From: Silene latifolia
Taxonomy: Eukaryota; Streptophyta; Magnoliopsida; Caryophyllales; Caryophyllaceae
Direction of reading: 5' to 3'
Assembly (NCBI RefSeq): GCF_048544455.1
Contig: NC_133526.1
Location: forward strand, 2,806,001 to 2,870,000
Length of the DNA: 64,000 bases
This document shows, piece by piece, positions 21,851 to 33,737 of the stretch. Position numbers and translations under genes: made by a program. Position 1 is the stretch's first letter; each line of letters starts with the position of its first letter. The notes under the pieces were generated by a model. That model was given only the letters and a program-made list of their open reading frames with translations, was not told where the DNA came from and made no database searches.

Positions 21851-24413
21851 TCTTTATCTCTGCCTAATCTTCTTATGGTATCAGGGGCTGTGTTATAGGA
21901 TAAATTAACCACTCATTAGAAAACAATTACTTAGTAGGTTTCAGGATGGAATTTGCTGCAGTATGTAAAGTGGCTTGATGCTTTTGAGTAAGAAGCTTGT
22001 TCTAGACTCCCAAAATGTAGCGAGTAGTGCTAACTGATCTCGTTAAACAAAGCACTCTGACTGATCCAGATGAATTATCAGAGCTCAGCAAAGCCTACTA
22101 AAGCCAGACATTGAAGCTTTAGAAGCAAGTTGCATGCTACAATCGGGGATTAAGGGGAGCATCCCTTACTTTCCCATTTGGCCCAAAGCACTATGCATAT
22201 TTTTTGTGATTAATGCCGAAAAAAAGAGGATTACCTTTGACCCTAATGAGTGCCTCTTTGACGAACAGATAGCCTTGATCTGTATGTCAATACATTGATA
22301 GCACCTTAATTGTTCTATGGAAAATCACTATTTTTTAATTAAAGAGAGTACATAGCTGACTTTTTATGTTTAGACTTCATCGGCAAGTAGTTAGAGAAAT
22401 ATGTTATCAGCCAGAAAAACAAGTTTTGTGCTGTCATTCTTCACAAGATACATTGATTTATAATTGTCAATCCTTGATTCCTTGTCTCTTTCCTCACGTC
22501 TAATTTATTGATGAAAATGTGGGTATTCTCGACAGACTATATGGATGTTCAAACATCTTCAAATATTGAGCTTGTTGAGAAACCAATAGTCTTCTGGAAC
22601 AAACATCGCAGCCAAGTTGATATTGATGACGTCCTGTTTTCAGCATTCCAAAAGGTACATCTCACTAACTTCGTAGCTTGCTTATGCTTTTAGGGTCGTT
22701 TAGTAGACGTAATATGGCCTTTTCTCTTTGTTATATGACTAATCATGAGCGGACAACTGGTGGAAAACCAGATGATATATACATGGAAGCGTCAGAGGAA
22801 AATGCAGACAATAGATTAAGAAGGTTTTCCTTTAATCCTGATTTTTCAAAAACTAGAGAATTAATTTGTAATACCCGGAAAATATATATTTTACTAAATA
22901 ATTTAGGGTATTATAATAATGATATTTAGTTGAGATATTTATATTTTTACATAAGGCTAATTATTATCATATTTATCCAATAGTAGGATTTGTACAAGTT
23001 TACCTTTCTTCATGATTAAGAAAGAAGAAGTAAAGATCAACTTGAGTTTGTAAACTCCATGATCATCACGTACATAGCCGCCGACTTACAAGGCTATAAA
23101 TAGCCCCCCTTCTCCTTTCATTTTGTTAACACGTAGGAAGTTGGGAAATCATTATTATTTCTTAACTAAGCCCATGTAGATTAATAAGGTATGATTTCAG
23201 GACCCTTCGTCGTAGAAATAAGTAATAATATAGTGATTATTTTATACTTTTATAAACCGTCTCATGTTATATTATCATTATGTTACTCACATGTTATATT
23301 AACTGTCTTTATATGAAAATGTGACGGTCATGTTAATACTTCTGTTATAATGTACTATTGGCCAATTGTAGCATTCGGGATACGATTACGGGAGGGGGAC
23401 AACATTACAAATTTGACCTGTGTACATGGAAGGGGGCACAGCCTCATGTGAACTACGGTTCTGATTATTACTGGTAAAAATGTCAGGTGGTTTACACGAG
23501 TCTTAGACTCGGGATCCTGTGTACATGGAGGAGGGCTTAGCCCGGGGAGTTTTTACTCCGTAATGTGTCTCATTTCAGTAATAGTAGACCGTTAATCTAT
23601 ATTTTGCATATTATGATAAAATGACAGGTTATGCATGTTTATTTAATAATTATCCGACTGTGTTCATATGACCTATTTTTTTATACTTGTGAGACCAGGA
23701 AGAAGTAAAATATTAAAATGGAGGTAAGTAGGGCCGGTGGAGGTGACCGGAGTCATACTCAGCCTGTGGTTGGCTGATCATGTTACTTTCATTCTTTTTC
23801 AGGTACATTAGTATCGGGGAAGGTCAAGAGTGAGGATTTTCAGATGACCTAATAGGATGAATATGTTATAGAGCTATTAGTTTATAGCTTTAACTTTGTA
23901 TTTATCTTTATTTTTGTATAAGCCTTGTATTCTCCGAAGGGGGAATACGGCGGTGACGCCCTTGTAATTCCGCTGCTGTCTGTTTATTAATAAAAAGAGC
24001 CATTTTGAGCTGCCTGTCTGCTTTTCGGGGGCGTTACATAATTAAACATTGCTTTTTCTATTTTACCATGTGGTATGAAGTGTTTTATTAACACCGATCT
24101 TCCCCAATGATATTTCAGTGAAATTTCAAATTTGAGGTTGGCTGTAGAACAGGCTAAGAGGAAAATGGCATGGGAGACAAAAAGAACATGCTTAGATGTA
24201 TTGACAAATTTGTGTTGCATGTTTTTGGTGGGAGCTTAGTTCTCTTGCAAGTGTTCTAGTGTGTAAATTATATGTGTAATGCAGAAAAACAAGAACTTCT
24301 TAAGGTCACACATGATAATTGGAAGCGAGCAATTCATAAGAGCCTTGAGGATTACATAGTTGTAATAAAAGGGATGGAAGCGCAGCTAGTCGAACTAAAA
24401 GGAGCCAAGAGCC
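21851..24413 (+). pseudogene. Partial tandem duplicate of the ASY3-like gene
   Basis: The sequence from about 19013 onward is repeated here with few differences. The duplicate contains the exons equivalent to 19695-19817 (with 4 bases missing), 19920-19986, part of 20104-20253, and most of 20833-20967. It lacks about 565 bases between the equivalents of 20190 and 20752, which removes the end of one exon and all of another. It is also split at 22867-24038 by a solo LTR. The left junction lies near AAGGAAGCTCGTTTCACAAG (21809), a phrase also present at 21251, so short homology probably guided the join. It cannot encode the coiled coil. Confidence 0.85.
22867..24038 (+). mobile_element. Solo LTR, 1172 bp, probably Ty3/gypsy
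   Basis: The insert starts TGTAATACCCGGAAAA and ends GGGGGCGTTACA. It is flanked by a 5-bp duplication TAATT (22862-22866 and 24039-24043). The uninterrupted host sequence can be read at about 20025 in the other ASY3-like copy. TGTAA...GTTACA ends with a CCCGG word resemble chromovirus (Tekay-type) LTRs. No internal region is present, so the element was lost by LTR-LTR recombination. It is younger than the ASY3-like duplication. Confidence 0.9.
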
Positions 24414-25060
24414 ACGTTCTTAAAATAATGACCGCCTTTTGTAACTAAAGGTCTTTTTTCCCAAAAGTGATCACTATTAACTAATGGTGGAAAACGGGTC
24501 AATCATATCAGTTTCGGTTCGGGTTATTTCGATTTATCTTTTTTTCGATTTCAGTTCGGTTCAACTCAGGTTGGATTCAGTTTTCATTTTTAATCGATTG
24601 TAGATATTTCGGATCGGTTCAGGTTCGAGTTGGGTCAATATCGGTGCAAATAAAGTTCTAGTCGGGTTAATATTAGAGCAGATGCGATTCGAGTTAAGTC
24701 ATAATCGAATCAGATGTGAAGAGATTAGGTCTTTATTCAAAACATTGGATATAATACGAATAATATTTTTTTAAAAGTAATAAATAATGTTTTTTTTGTA
24801 TAACTACGATATAATATTAATTCATTGACGTCAAATGGGTGACACTCATGTACAAAAAGATATCTTAGATGTGACTCCTAGGTACATTCGGCTCATTTCG
24901 GGTTTCAATGTTGGGTTTCTGTCATCAATGTACAAGTTGAAATCGGTTCAGGTATATATCGGTTCGAATTAAAACAATTCAGGTTGAAATCAAATTTTGA
25001 ATGAAATAGTTTAACAATATATTAATTTTAGATTTCTCAAAGACAGATGGTAAACAGTTC
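24414..25060. other. Degenerate GGTTCGGGTT-rich sequence, no gene
   Basis: The stretch consists of repeated TCGGTTCGGGTT and GTTCAGGTT words in AT-rich DNA. It interrupts the duplicated ASY3-like sequence. I see no coding frame. Confidence 0.5.
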
Positions 25061-25376
25061 AGATTTAAGTCGGAAAAGATACTCGCCACAGGTGTTTGTT
25101 AGTTCGTGGCTAAAAAAATATTTGCCACGGAACAATTCGTGACTAAATAAAATTTCGCCACGGGTGTGACATAGCCCGTGGCTAAAATTATTATTTGTCA
25201 CGGGTGTTGCCTAATTTGTGGTGGAAGTGACTTTTTGCCACGGGAAAAGTTATCCCGTGGCATAAGTATTTTTCCAAAATAATGAATAAGTTTTTCCCGT
25301 GGCTAAGCAAAATTTAGCTACGAATTATGAATTCCTGTGGCATAATTCGTGGCGTAAGTGATGATTTGTTGTAGTG
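25060..25376. mobile_element. Right end of a CACTA transposon (truncated)
   Basis: The right end reads GATTTGTTGTAGTG, the inverse of CACTACAACAAATC. Upstream lie many GCCACGGG/CCCGTGGC motifs in both orientations, the usual subterminal repeat pattern. I find no matching left end, so the element is truncated or the left end lies in degenerate sequence. ACAACGG-type motifs at 25389-25480 may belong to another CACTA fragment. A 48-base piece of ASY3-like intron (equivalent to 21418-21465) follows at about 25495-25540. Confidence 0.7.
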
Positions 25377-25673
25377 AGAATAATTTACAACGGAGGTATA
25401 CATTCATTCTAACTAACACCTTTTTAAGGGGCGATAGGGTAATATACCCTTCGTTGTAATTTACTTTACAACGGTTATAATCAAGACTAACTGTAGTTTT
25501 TTAGATATTCCATTAGGCCGGTAAGAATCGTAAGAATAGTTAATATATGCATTAATTGCATTGATTTATCTGTAATTTTCTCTCTAATTTCTAAAGTAAT
25601 ACCAAATATAGAAAGATATTAAATGTTTAAATACAACCCATTGGGTTGTATTTATCATTTCTCTTTATATAAA

Positions 25674-27954
25674 CTAGTTTTGACCCCGTGCAAAATTGCA
25701 CGGTATGTTGATATAACATTGTTATATGTAAATGTAAATTTTATCATGTTATATTTAAAAGTTTTGTTTATAAATTACATGGCAATTAAGAATGTGTAAA
25801 TGAAGAACCTAATACATACATAGTGCTTAATTTTACTGTAGATTTTATATTTGAAATATATTTAACAAAAGTATATCATATAAAATACATAATCAACGAA
25901 AAATTATTATCAGAGTGCTACACTGTATAATGTATTATGTTTTCCTCCTCAGATAATTTAAGAAACACAAATTATTATTTAAATCAGGTATATCTGTCTT
26001 AAGTATAAGACGGCTCAAATAATATGAATAAGACGGTAACAGAATGTATAGGAAAAGGAAATAAATTTGTCTTATATGCTCAAATAGGATGATATTTGAC
26101 ATGTTTTAATGCTAAGAGGGATATCTCCGTCTGAAGGGTGACTAACTCTTTAAGAAATCAATTAGTTTCCCTTAAGAGGGATATATCAGAATTCACATTA
26201 AAAACGTTCAAGTATCATCCCACTTGTACTTATAAAACAAATTTATTGCTTTTTTTCCTATATATTATGTTTTTTTTTATTCATACATGACTCGTCTTAA
26301 GAGTAAGACGAATCTATCCGTCCTAAATATGAATATGTGTGTTAAGAAATAAGAAGGGGAAAAAAAGATAAAGAGGGAGTACGTAATTGCTAACATATTT
26401 CTTCTCCCGTGAATAATTTACGTTTTCTTTATTAATAAAGTAAATGTAAATTATTGACTTGAATAAAGTACTGAGATAACAAAAAATAAATGAAATGCTT
26501 ATATGAATAGGCCAATAAGTTTTTGGGCTGTATCTTTGCTTGAAAACCAAATTGGAATGTTAAGCAGCCCATCCCCAACCCATCCATTTACATATACCCA
26601 TTAAAACCTAAAACGTCATACCCTAACCATTTGTCTACTATCTAGTCCGCCTCTTGACTCCTTTTTTACTTTCTCTTATGCATCCAATATACTCACCTTC
26701 TTCTAATTATTAATTATCTTCTTAAATCAATTTAATCATCTTATTCACACCCACATCTCTGCTGTTGATCAACGCCCCATATCCCGTTAAACCTAATAAC
26801 GTCACTAATTAGCGTCCTTACCGACAACAACGGTTGATGGCTTGGTGCGAGCCTCTTGAACCTGACTTCAAACTATGCATGTAAATATTTCTTTGTAAAA
26901 TTTTGTCCAAATATTTATTCTTCTTTAACTTTAAACCTTCATCCATAAAGGGCTATTAAACGGTGCGTTCTTATTTTTATTTTCTATTGTGTATATTATT
27001 TGTTTAAATATTAACCCCAAAATTCACAACTGGTTTTACAATTTTTTCAACATTTATTAATTTCATGGAATATTACATGCAATTGACGATTTTATTTTAT
27101 ATTATTTGTTTAATTTTTCTTTAATTTAAATCTAAACTTGTCATTTTTTCAAAATTAATCTGTCGTTATCTTATTAAAAATATGATGGTTTTTATTATCA
27201 TTATTTTTTTTAACTTGTAAAGTCGATCTGTCATTTTTTTGTTTTTTCAATAATACTCCCTCCTATTCACCATTTTCTTCCCTATTTCCTTTTACGGATT
27301 ATTCACGTTTTCTTTCCTATTTCTTTTTTTTGGGTTGATTTGTGTGGTCTAAATTCAATAGCATGTGGGGTAGTGTGTTTTATGTGGTCCAAATTCAATT
27401 TCTTATTTCTTGTGCAAAAAGGAAAGGGGAACAAAATGGTGAATAGGAGGGAGTATTATTTTTTCCAGCTATTATTAGAGTATTTTGTTTTAATTTTTTT
27501 ATGAAAATTTAAGCAGACATTTTTCAAAGTTTTGTAATTTTTAAATTGTAATTTGTAATTCCAGAAATTGTTATGTTTGGAATCATAAAAATCTACTATA
27601 ATGTAGATTTATTATTATTGTTGTTAATTTTTTTTAATGAAAATTAAAGCATATCATTAGTTTTCAAAATTTTGTAAATTTTAAAGTGTAATTTTTAATT
27701 TCAGAGATTTATTTGTATTACAATTTGTAATTTGGGGGATTATAATTTGTAATCTCTAGTTCATTCATAGTATATGAGAGAGAGAGTAATTAATTAAGTG
27801 ACGTGGGGCTCTTTATGAAATTAAATTTTGTTAGATCCCTGAATTTTAGGGATCACATTTACTGTTTTTTCAAAAAAAAAAAAAAAATAACTTGGATATG
27901 GTGACGTGGGTGCACAAATTTGCTTGAAATGCTATTGTATTAATAAAGATAAGA
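25674..27954 (-). mobile_element. Candidate non-autonomous Helitron (minus strand)
   Basis: Read on the minus strand, the left border ends with an 8-bp-stem hairpin CCGTGCAATTTTGCACGG, then GGTCAAAA and CTAG followed by T. This is the Helitron 3' layout. A possible 5' end, TCTTATCTTTATTAATA preceded by A, lies at 27954. The 3' end is well supported and the 5' end is tentative. No Rep/helicase frame is visible. A Stowaway MITE sits inside. Confidence 0.4.
27256..27453. mobile_element. Stowaway MITE, 198 bp
   Basis: Terminal inverted repeats CTCCCTCCTATTCACC and GGTGAATAGGAGGGAG are flanked by TA duplications at 27254-27255 and 27454-27455. This is the standard Tc1/mariner-derived Stowaway form. 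Confidence 0.92.
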
Positions 27955-28192
27955 TATAAATGACTGAAAATACATGTAATAGTGGTATGAGAGTTAATAG
28001 TTTGTTCTTTATGTCATCGAATTGTTATTGTCATTTCACATTTATTTTAATTTTCTTGAACTTTATATCAAAAAAATACGTAACTACCGAGGCACTATAA
28101 TGGGTGTGGGAATTCACGTAACACATGTTTCGCATTTAGTCCCATTTGTATGTACTCATCCTTATGCCTTATATGGCTAGAATGATGATTTA

Positions 28193-31100
28193 GGCCCTGT
28201 TCTTTTGGACTGAAACGAATCTGATCTGAACTGAACTGAACTTATAGGATCTGAACTGAACTGAACTTATAGGATCTGAACTTAACTTATAGGATCTGAA
28301 CTGATCTGAACTTATAGGATCTGAACTGAACTGAACTGAACTTATAGGATCTGAACTGAACTTATAGGATCAGATCTGAACTGAACTGAACTTATAGGAT
28401 CTGAACTTTTCTGAACTGAACTTATAGGAGCCGAACCTAACTTTATTTTATTTTATTTTATTTAACTTAACTATTATTATTATTATTATTATTATTATTA
28501 CTTGCCAAGAGAGAACATTGATAAAAAAAAAATTATAGTCTAAAACACAAGGTAAAATAATAAAAAAAATTCCCTTTATATGCATTGATTTGTTCATACA
28601 TTATACTACGATTACATTACGATAACAAATAAATCACATATTATATCTTTTTTTCTAACCATTTATTTCCATATTATCATAATCCTCATCACTTTTATTT
28701 TCACTCTCACTCTCAACAACGGATCCATTGCCTCGCCAAATGCTTTTGACTATGTTGTTTCGTACCTAATACATGGCCTTATTCCGCTTTTTATCAAACA
28801 TGCCCAAATCTATTGTGACGCTGAAATTATTAATGAGATGAGTGATTTTTTTTACAATAATAATGTATGTATCGAATAATTAATGTCAAATATTTTTGTA
28901 TCGGTCTTTAAAAATAATACTCCGTATATAGCTTTTCTGAACTAAATTTATATGATCTGAATTTTTCTCGAATCAATTTATAGGATCTCGAATCGAATCG
29001 AACTTATAGGATCTGAATCAACTTATTGGATCTCGAATCAATCAATCAACTTATAAGATCGGGCCAACTTATATGATCTCGAATCAATCGAATCAACTTA
29101 TAGGATCTGAAGTGAACTGAAATTAAGTGACTTTAAGTCCAGGTCCTGTTCTTTTAGACTGAAACAGATTTGATCTGAACTGAACTGAACTTATAGGATC
29201 TGAACTAAACTGAACTGAACTTATTGGATCTGAACTGAACTTATAGGATCTGAACTGAACTGAACTTATATGATCTGAAGTGAACTGAACTTATTGGATC
29301 TGAATTGAACTAAACTGAACTTATAGGATCTAAACAGAACTTACACAATTCGAATTTAAATTAACTTAACTTAAATACTATTATTATTATTATTGAGATT
29401 AAATAAAATTTTTACAAGAAATTAATGGGCAGCCAAGAGATAACGCTAACAACAAAATATAGTCTAAAACACAAGGTAATATAATTACATTTTTCCACTT
29501 TATATACATTGGTTTGTTCATAAATTATACTACGGTTACATTACGATAAAAAATAATGAGAAGAGCGATAATTTTGTTTTAAAATAATAATTCATATACG
29601 TATCGAATAATTAATAATGTCAAATGTTTTTGAGTCGGTGTTTAAAAATAATACTATGTGTATACTTTTTCTAAACTGAATTTATAGGATCTGAACTGAA
29701 CTTATAGAATCTGAATTGAACTGAATTTATAGAATCTGAACTGAACTGAACTGATGGTATCAAGCTATACCTCGCAAGTGCACGATTTTATCGTTGTACA
29801 CTATTAAGGGTCGATCCCACAAGGAGTAGGTAGATTACTAATCGTTCTAGTTCTCGAGCTTAGCTAAGTCAACGAAAATTGAGAGGTGGTAACGATCTAG
29901 CACTAAACTAGCAATTTAAAAGCTAATAAACTAGACAAGCAAAGAACAAGCTAAGGAGGATTAAAAGTTGATCAAATAATAAGAAAGGCTAGAACTCGGT
30001 TCTCCCGCGAATATACGTAACTCCACATGTTAATTCTCTCGACTAATCTTAAGGGGTAGAAGGGTAAGGGGGAGATGGCTCTAATTCGCCTAGAACATCC
30101 CTCTCGGGTTCGCAATAGGACACTAGCTATCCCAACTAACCCCCCTCTCGGGTTCGAAAGTCGGTATCCCAAGTCTAAAGCCCAACAACCCAAAAACACA
30201 TGTAATTCTCAAGGTAGTCTAGCATCATCTTAGGCCAATAAGCCCCCATCATATTCCGGGTCATCCCACTCCCTCTCTCGAGGGTCGATTTCAAACGCTA
30301 ACTTAGAGGCACTCTACCCCGGTTCTCACTTTCGGTCTCAACAGAGGTTAGCACTAGGGTCAAATTCCGGATACCCAATTTCCAACCTAACCAACTCTCG
30401 TTGGTGGACAAAGGTCACAAATTGACACTACCAAAAATCAATCCATAAACAATTCATTCCTCTAAGCTACCCTCACAAATTTCCCCCAACAAATTAGCCT
30501 AAATGAGAATTAATTAGTGAAATTACCCATACCGGGTCAAACCGAGTCCTAGTGGAAGATTACTCACTAATCATGTTTCTAAAAGCAAAGGAAACAATAA
30601 AGATGAAGTCTTTAAGCATAAACATAATGAGAGGATGAATCTTACTTCTAAACATGCAACAATCCAACAATAATTATGAAGAAGGATAATTTAAACTAAC
30701 AATGAGGATGATTAAACTAAAAGACACAATCTTTAACAAAAACAACTCAAATATTCAATCTTTAACTCAAGGGAATCAAAGACTCAATATTTGGGTGAAA
30801 ATAACAAGGATGAATTAAGGAAAGATGAACAAGAGTGAGAATAACAACAATCAAGCAACAAGGTTGGAAAATTAACAAAAACAATTAAACAAAACTCAAA
30901 GGAAAAGCAAATGTAAACTAATGAAAAGAAGAAGAGAAATAATACCAATTCAAAAGCAACAAAAGAATTTGGATTGAAGAATAAGGAAGGAAAAACCTTC
31001 AATCTTCTTACAACCCAATTTCTACTACTAAATATGATGTAATTATTGAAGAACTTGTCTAATTAAGGAAAAATTAGCAACTTAATTAACAAGGCTTAAA

Positions 31101-31892
31101 TTTGGAAAGGTAAATTAATTCTGATCTGGGAGTGTGTGTACAAATGGTTAAGGGAGGGGGTATATATAGTTTGCACCAAGATTAGGGTAGGAATTGTAAA
31201 TGGGCTTGAAAACACGAGTCTGCTCTCCCGGCTGGTCAACCGGCTGCCGGGCTTACGACCGGCTGGGAGATTCCTGGAGGTTTAATTAAATTCTTGATAT
31301 CATCAGGTGTCCTTGGCTGGGCAACCGGCTGGGGGCACGTTGACTTCAAACTTGACTTTTGGGCCCTATGGGGACTCCCAGCCGGCTAGCCGGCTGCCGG
31401 CCTTATGACCGGCTGGGAAGTTCCTGTAACTTCCTTAATTCTTCAGCTCATTTGTTCTCCCAGCCGGCTGGGAATCCTCTTTGCTTGAATTTGACTTGGA
31501 TTGTATACACTTGGCTGACCGGCTGCCGGCTGGGAATACTCCTCAGCTTCATTTTCTCCTTCTTCCATGCTTAGTTTACTCAACCCGTCTTCTTCGCTTC
31601 ATTTCTCCCATTCCCGCCTCAATTTCTGCAAGGAAGCCATAATGTCATAGTAACGGGAATCGGGACACAAAATGCAAGAAAGGACGTATAAAACCGACTC
31701 AAATGGAGCCGGAAAGCATGAAAATAGAGAGGAAAAGTGGTGCAAAAGGATCCTATATCATGAACTTATAGGATCTGAACTGAACTTATAAGATCTGAAC
31801 TGAACTGAATTTACAGGATCTGAACATAACTGAACTTATAGGATCTGAACTAAACTTAAATTAAGTGACTTTAAGTCCAAAAGAACAGGGCC
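28193..31892. mobile_element. Composite Tourist-type (PIF/Harbinger) element with an internal GAACTGAACTTATAGGATCT array
   Basis: The outer ends are GGCCCTGTTCTTTTGGACT and its inverse, flanked by TTA on both sides (28190-28192 and 31893-31895). A second left-end copy (GTCCTGTTCTTTTAGACTG) starts at 29146 directly after a nearly complete right end (AAGTCCAG). The interval therefore holds two elements head to tail. Each is built mostly of variable repeats of GAACTGAACTTATAGGATCT (28210-28440, 28930-29350, 29670-29751, 31761-31860). An ATT microsatellite lies at 28470-28500. A 2-kb solo-LTR-like insert splits the second unit. Confidence 0.8.
29752..31760. mobile_element. Solo-LTR-like insertion, 2009 bp, unclassified LTR family
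   Basis: The insert starts TGATGGTATCAAGC and ends CCTATATCA. It is flanked by the 5-bp duplication TGAAC (29747-29751 and 31761-31765). TG...CA ends with a 5-bp duplication fit an LTR, and no primer site or coding region is visible. The 3' part (31218-31540) holds many GCCGGCTG/CCGGCTGG words. It interrupts the Tourist-type array, so it is younger than that array. Confidence 0.7.
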
Positions 31893-32239
31893 TTATTGAA
31901 TTAATCATTGTGACGAGAGCATCGAGTATTCCAGCATGTTAGAACATTTGAGAAACTAGCGCTAGTTCGTCGTATTATGTTGTGGTTTAGTGGTCGGGGT
32001 TGGTAAGGAGAATTGAGCTGTGGTTGTGAGGATTACATAAAAGTATTTTGTTTAACTGTAAAACATTTTTTGTTGGGAATTTTTGGTAAATGTCATTGAA
32101 AAGTAAGTCTGCCTACCGTGAAACGACGAAATGTATAAAGGTGAAAAGTAAACTACCCAACTGTAAAAGTAGGATGATAATAAAATCATCAAAAGTGAGA
32201 GGCGTCGTGTTCATTGAAAGCCACCAGTCTTCACATATA

Positions 32240-32511
32240 CTCAGTCCGTACCAGACCAAAGGTAACACTTACTATAAACGGACGTACCACATCAAAGGTA
32301 ACATTCCTTATTTGGCTCACAACATTACCAAGTTATCATTATACTCATTTGATATTTACACAAAATGTCATTACATACCCCACCTACCAACCCACAATTA
32401 AACACACAATTATATACCCAACATATTTTTCCCTCTTTACCCTTACTTTTTCCACTTTTTCTTAAATACTCCAATTTTCCCTACGTTACCTTTGGTGTGG
32501 TACGGAGGGAG
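32240..32511. mobile_element. Stowaway-type MITE, 272 bp
   Basis: CTCAGTCCGTACCAGACCAA on the left pairs with the right end, TTGGTGTGGTACGGAGGGAG. TA duplications flank it (32238-32239, 32512-32513). The inner GTTACCTTTG motif is repeated inversely near both ends. Confidence 0.85.
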
Positions 32512-32620
32512 TATAATCTACAAACAAAAATATACATTAGTTTATTTTAAACTATAAAAGTAAAATGATAAATTGGAACCGACCACCACAATTATATATT
32601 TACTGTTGTGAAGTGATTAA

Positions 32621-33069
32621 TCTACATAGTATAAAAGTCAGGTTTTTTTTTCTGACTTTTAATTAGCTGGTGAATTTCTACATGTGAGCCCCTCCATGTC
32701 TCTCATACTATTTAATTACCCTATTTCCTCAACCCAATTCTTATTTCTATCTCTTTTTCATATTTTAATTATTTTTATTAAAAAATATAAGTTAAAATGT
32801 CGCAATTTACATAAAATGTTACGAGTACAATTTAGTTATATTCAACGGGTCTAACATGTCAAATACCTTTAATATGATTTTAATAAAATACGGTTATATA
32901 TTATCTGATATTCAAATCTAATATTTATCAAATATTCAAATTTCCAAATATAGACTATTTATATTGTCACGGTATTGAATACTTAATCACACTCAATTAT
33001 ATGTCCATGTATTTAATGATATCGCTTGCTGTTACGATCCGTGCATTTTTTGCACCGGTATAAAACTAG
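32621..33069 (+). mobile_element. Non-autonomous Helitron, 449 bp
   Basis: The 5' end TCTACATAGTATAAAAGTC is preceded by A. The 3' end has an imperfect hairpin (CCGTGCA...TGCACCGG), then TATAAAA and CTAG followed by T. Insertion between A and T with a CTAG end after a hairpin is the Helitron signature. The terminal hairpin resembles the one at 25674 in inverse orientation. Confidence 0.7.
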
Positions 33070-33135
33070 TTTTCTCTAAAAAAAACTTGATTATAACAAA
33101 TCGGAAATAAACCAAATTCAAAATGACTCGTCTTA

Positions 33136-33553
33136 GGCTGTGTTTGGCAAAACTACGAGGTAATTGAAACACGAAAAGGTAGGAATAAAACCTAAAAAGC
33201 TAATCAAATTTGAAAAGATAACGATAAGGTAGGTTTGAAAATTAGGAGCGATAAGATAATCGATTATATAAAAATATGTTTGGCAAACTAGCTGAAAAGG
33301 TAGCTTATTTTGGTAAAATGACGTAAAAGGATATGAAAATTATTTAATATTATAGAATAAATGGGTAAAAAATGAAAAATACGTCATTTTGGTCACTGAT
33401 TTCTCAAATCTTCTACCCGGTGGAAGATTTCATTTTATAGGTCGACTTTATTTGACCAAATAAGTTACTTGCCAAACACTTGCAAAAAAATCTTTGGTCA
33501 AATAAACTACTTTGGTCAAATAAGATACCTGAAGTATCGTGCCAAACGAAGCC
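33136..33553. mobile_element. Tourist-type MITE, 418 bp, upstream of the ATP synthase epsilon gene
   Basis: Ends GGCTGTGTTTGGCA and the inverse of GGCTTCGTTTGGCA are flanked by TTA (33133-33135, 33554-33556). Its right end is only about 185 bases before the ATG of the next gene, so it lies in the promoter. Confidence 0.85.
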
Positions 33554-33737
33554 TTAACCGATCTATCTCGAATTCTTGCAAACAACGGAAATAACCTGAC
33601 CCGATTAACACATTGATGATGGAACAACTCGCCTCCCATCTCCCAAAAGTCGCAAATACCACAAACATTTCTAGGGTTTCCATACTAATTCCAATTTCCC
33701 CAATTTTCCCCCAATTTCTCCCAATTCCCAGATCAAG

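Noticed and set aside
29972-31574. Frames of about 70 codons inside the 2-kb TG...CA insert
   Set aside because: They show no similarity to retroelement or host proteins and lie in repeat-rich, probably non-coding LTR DNA.
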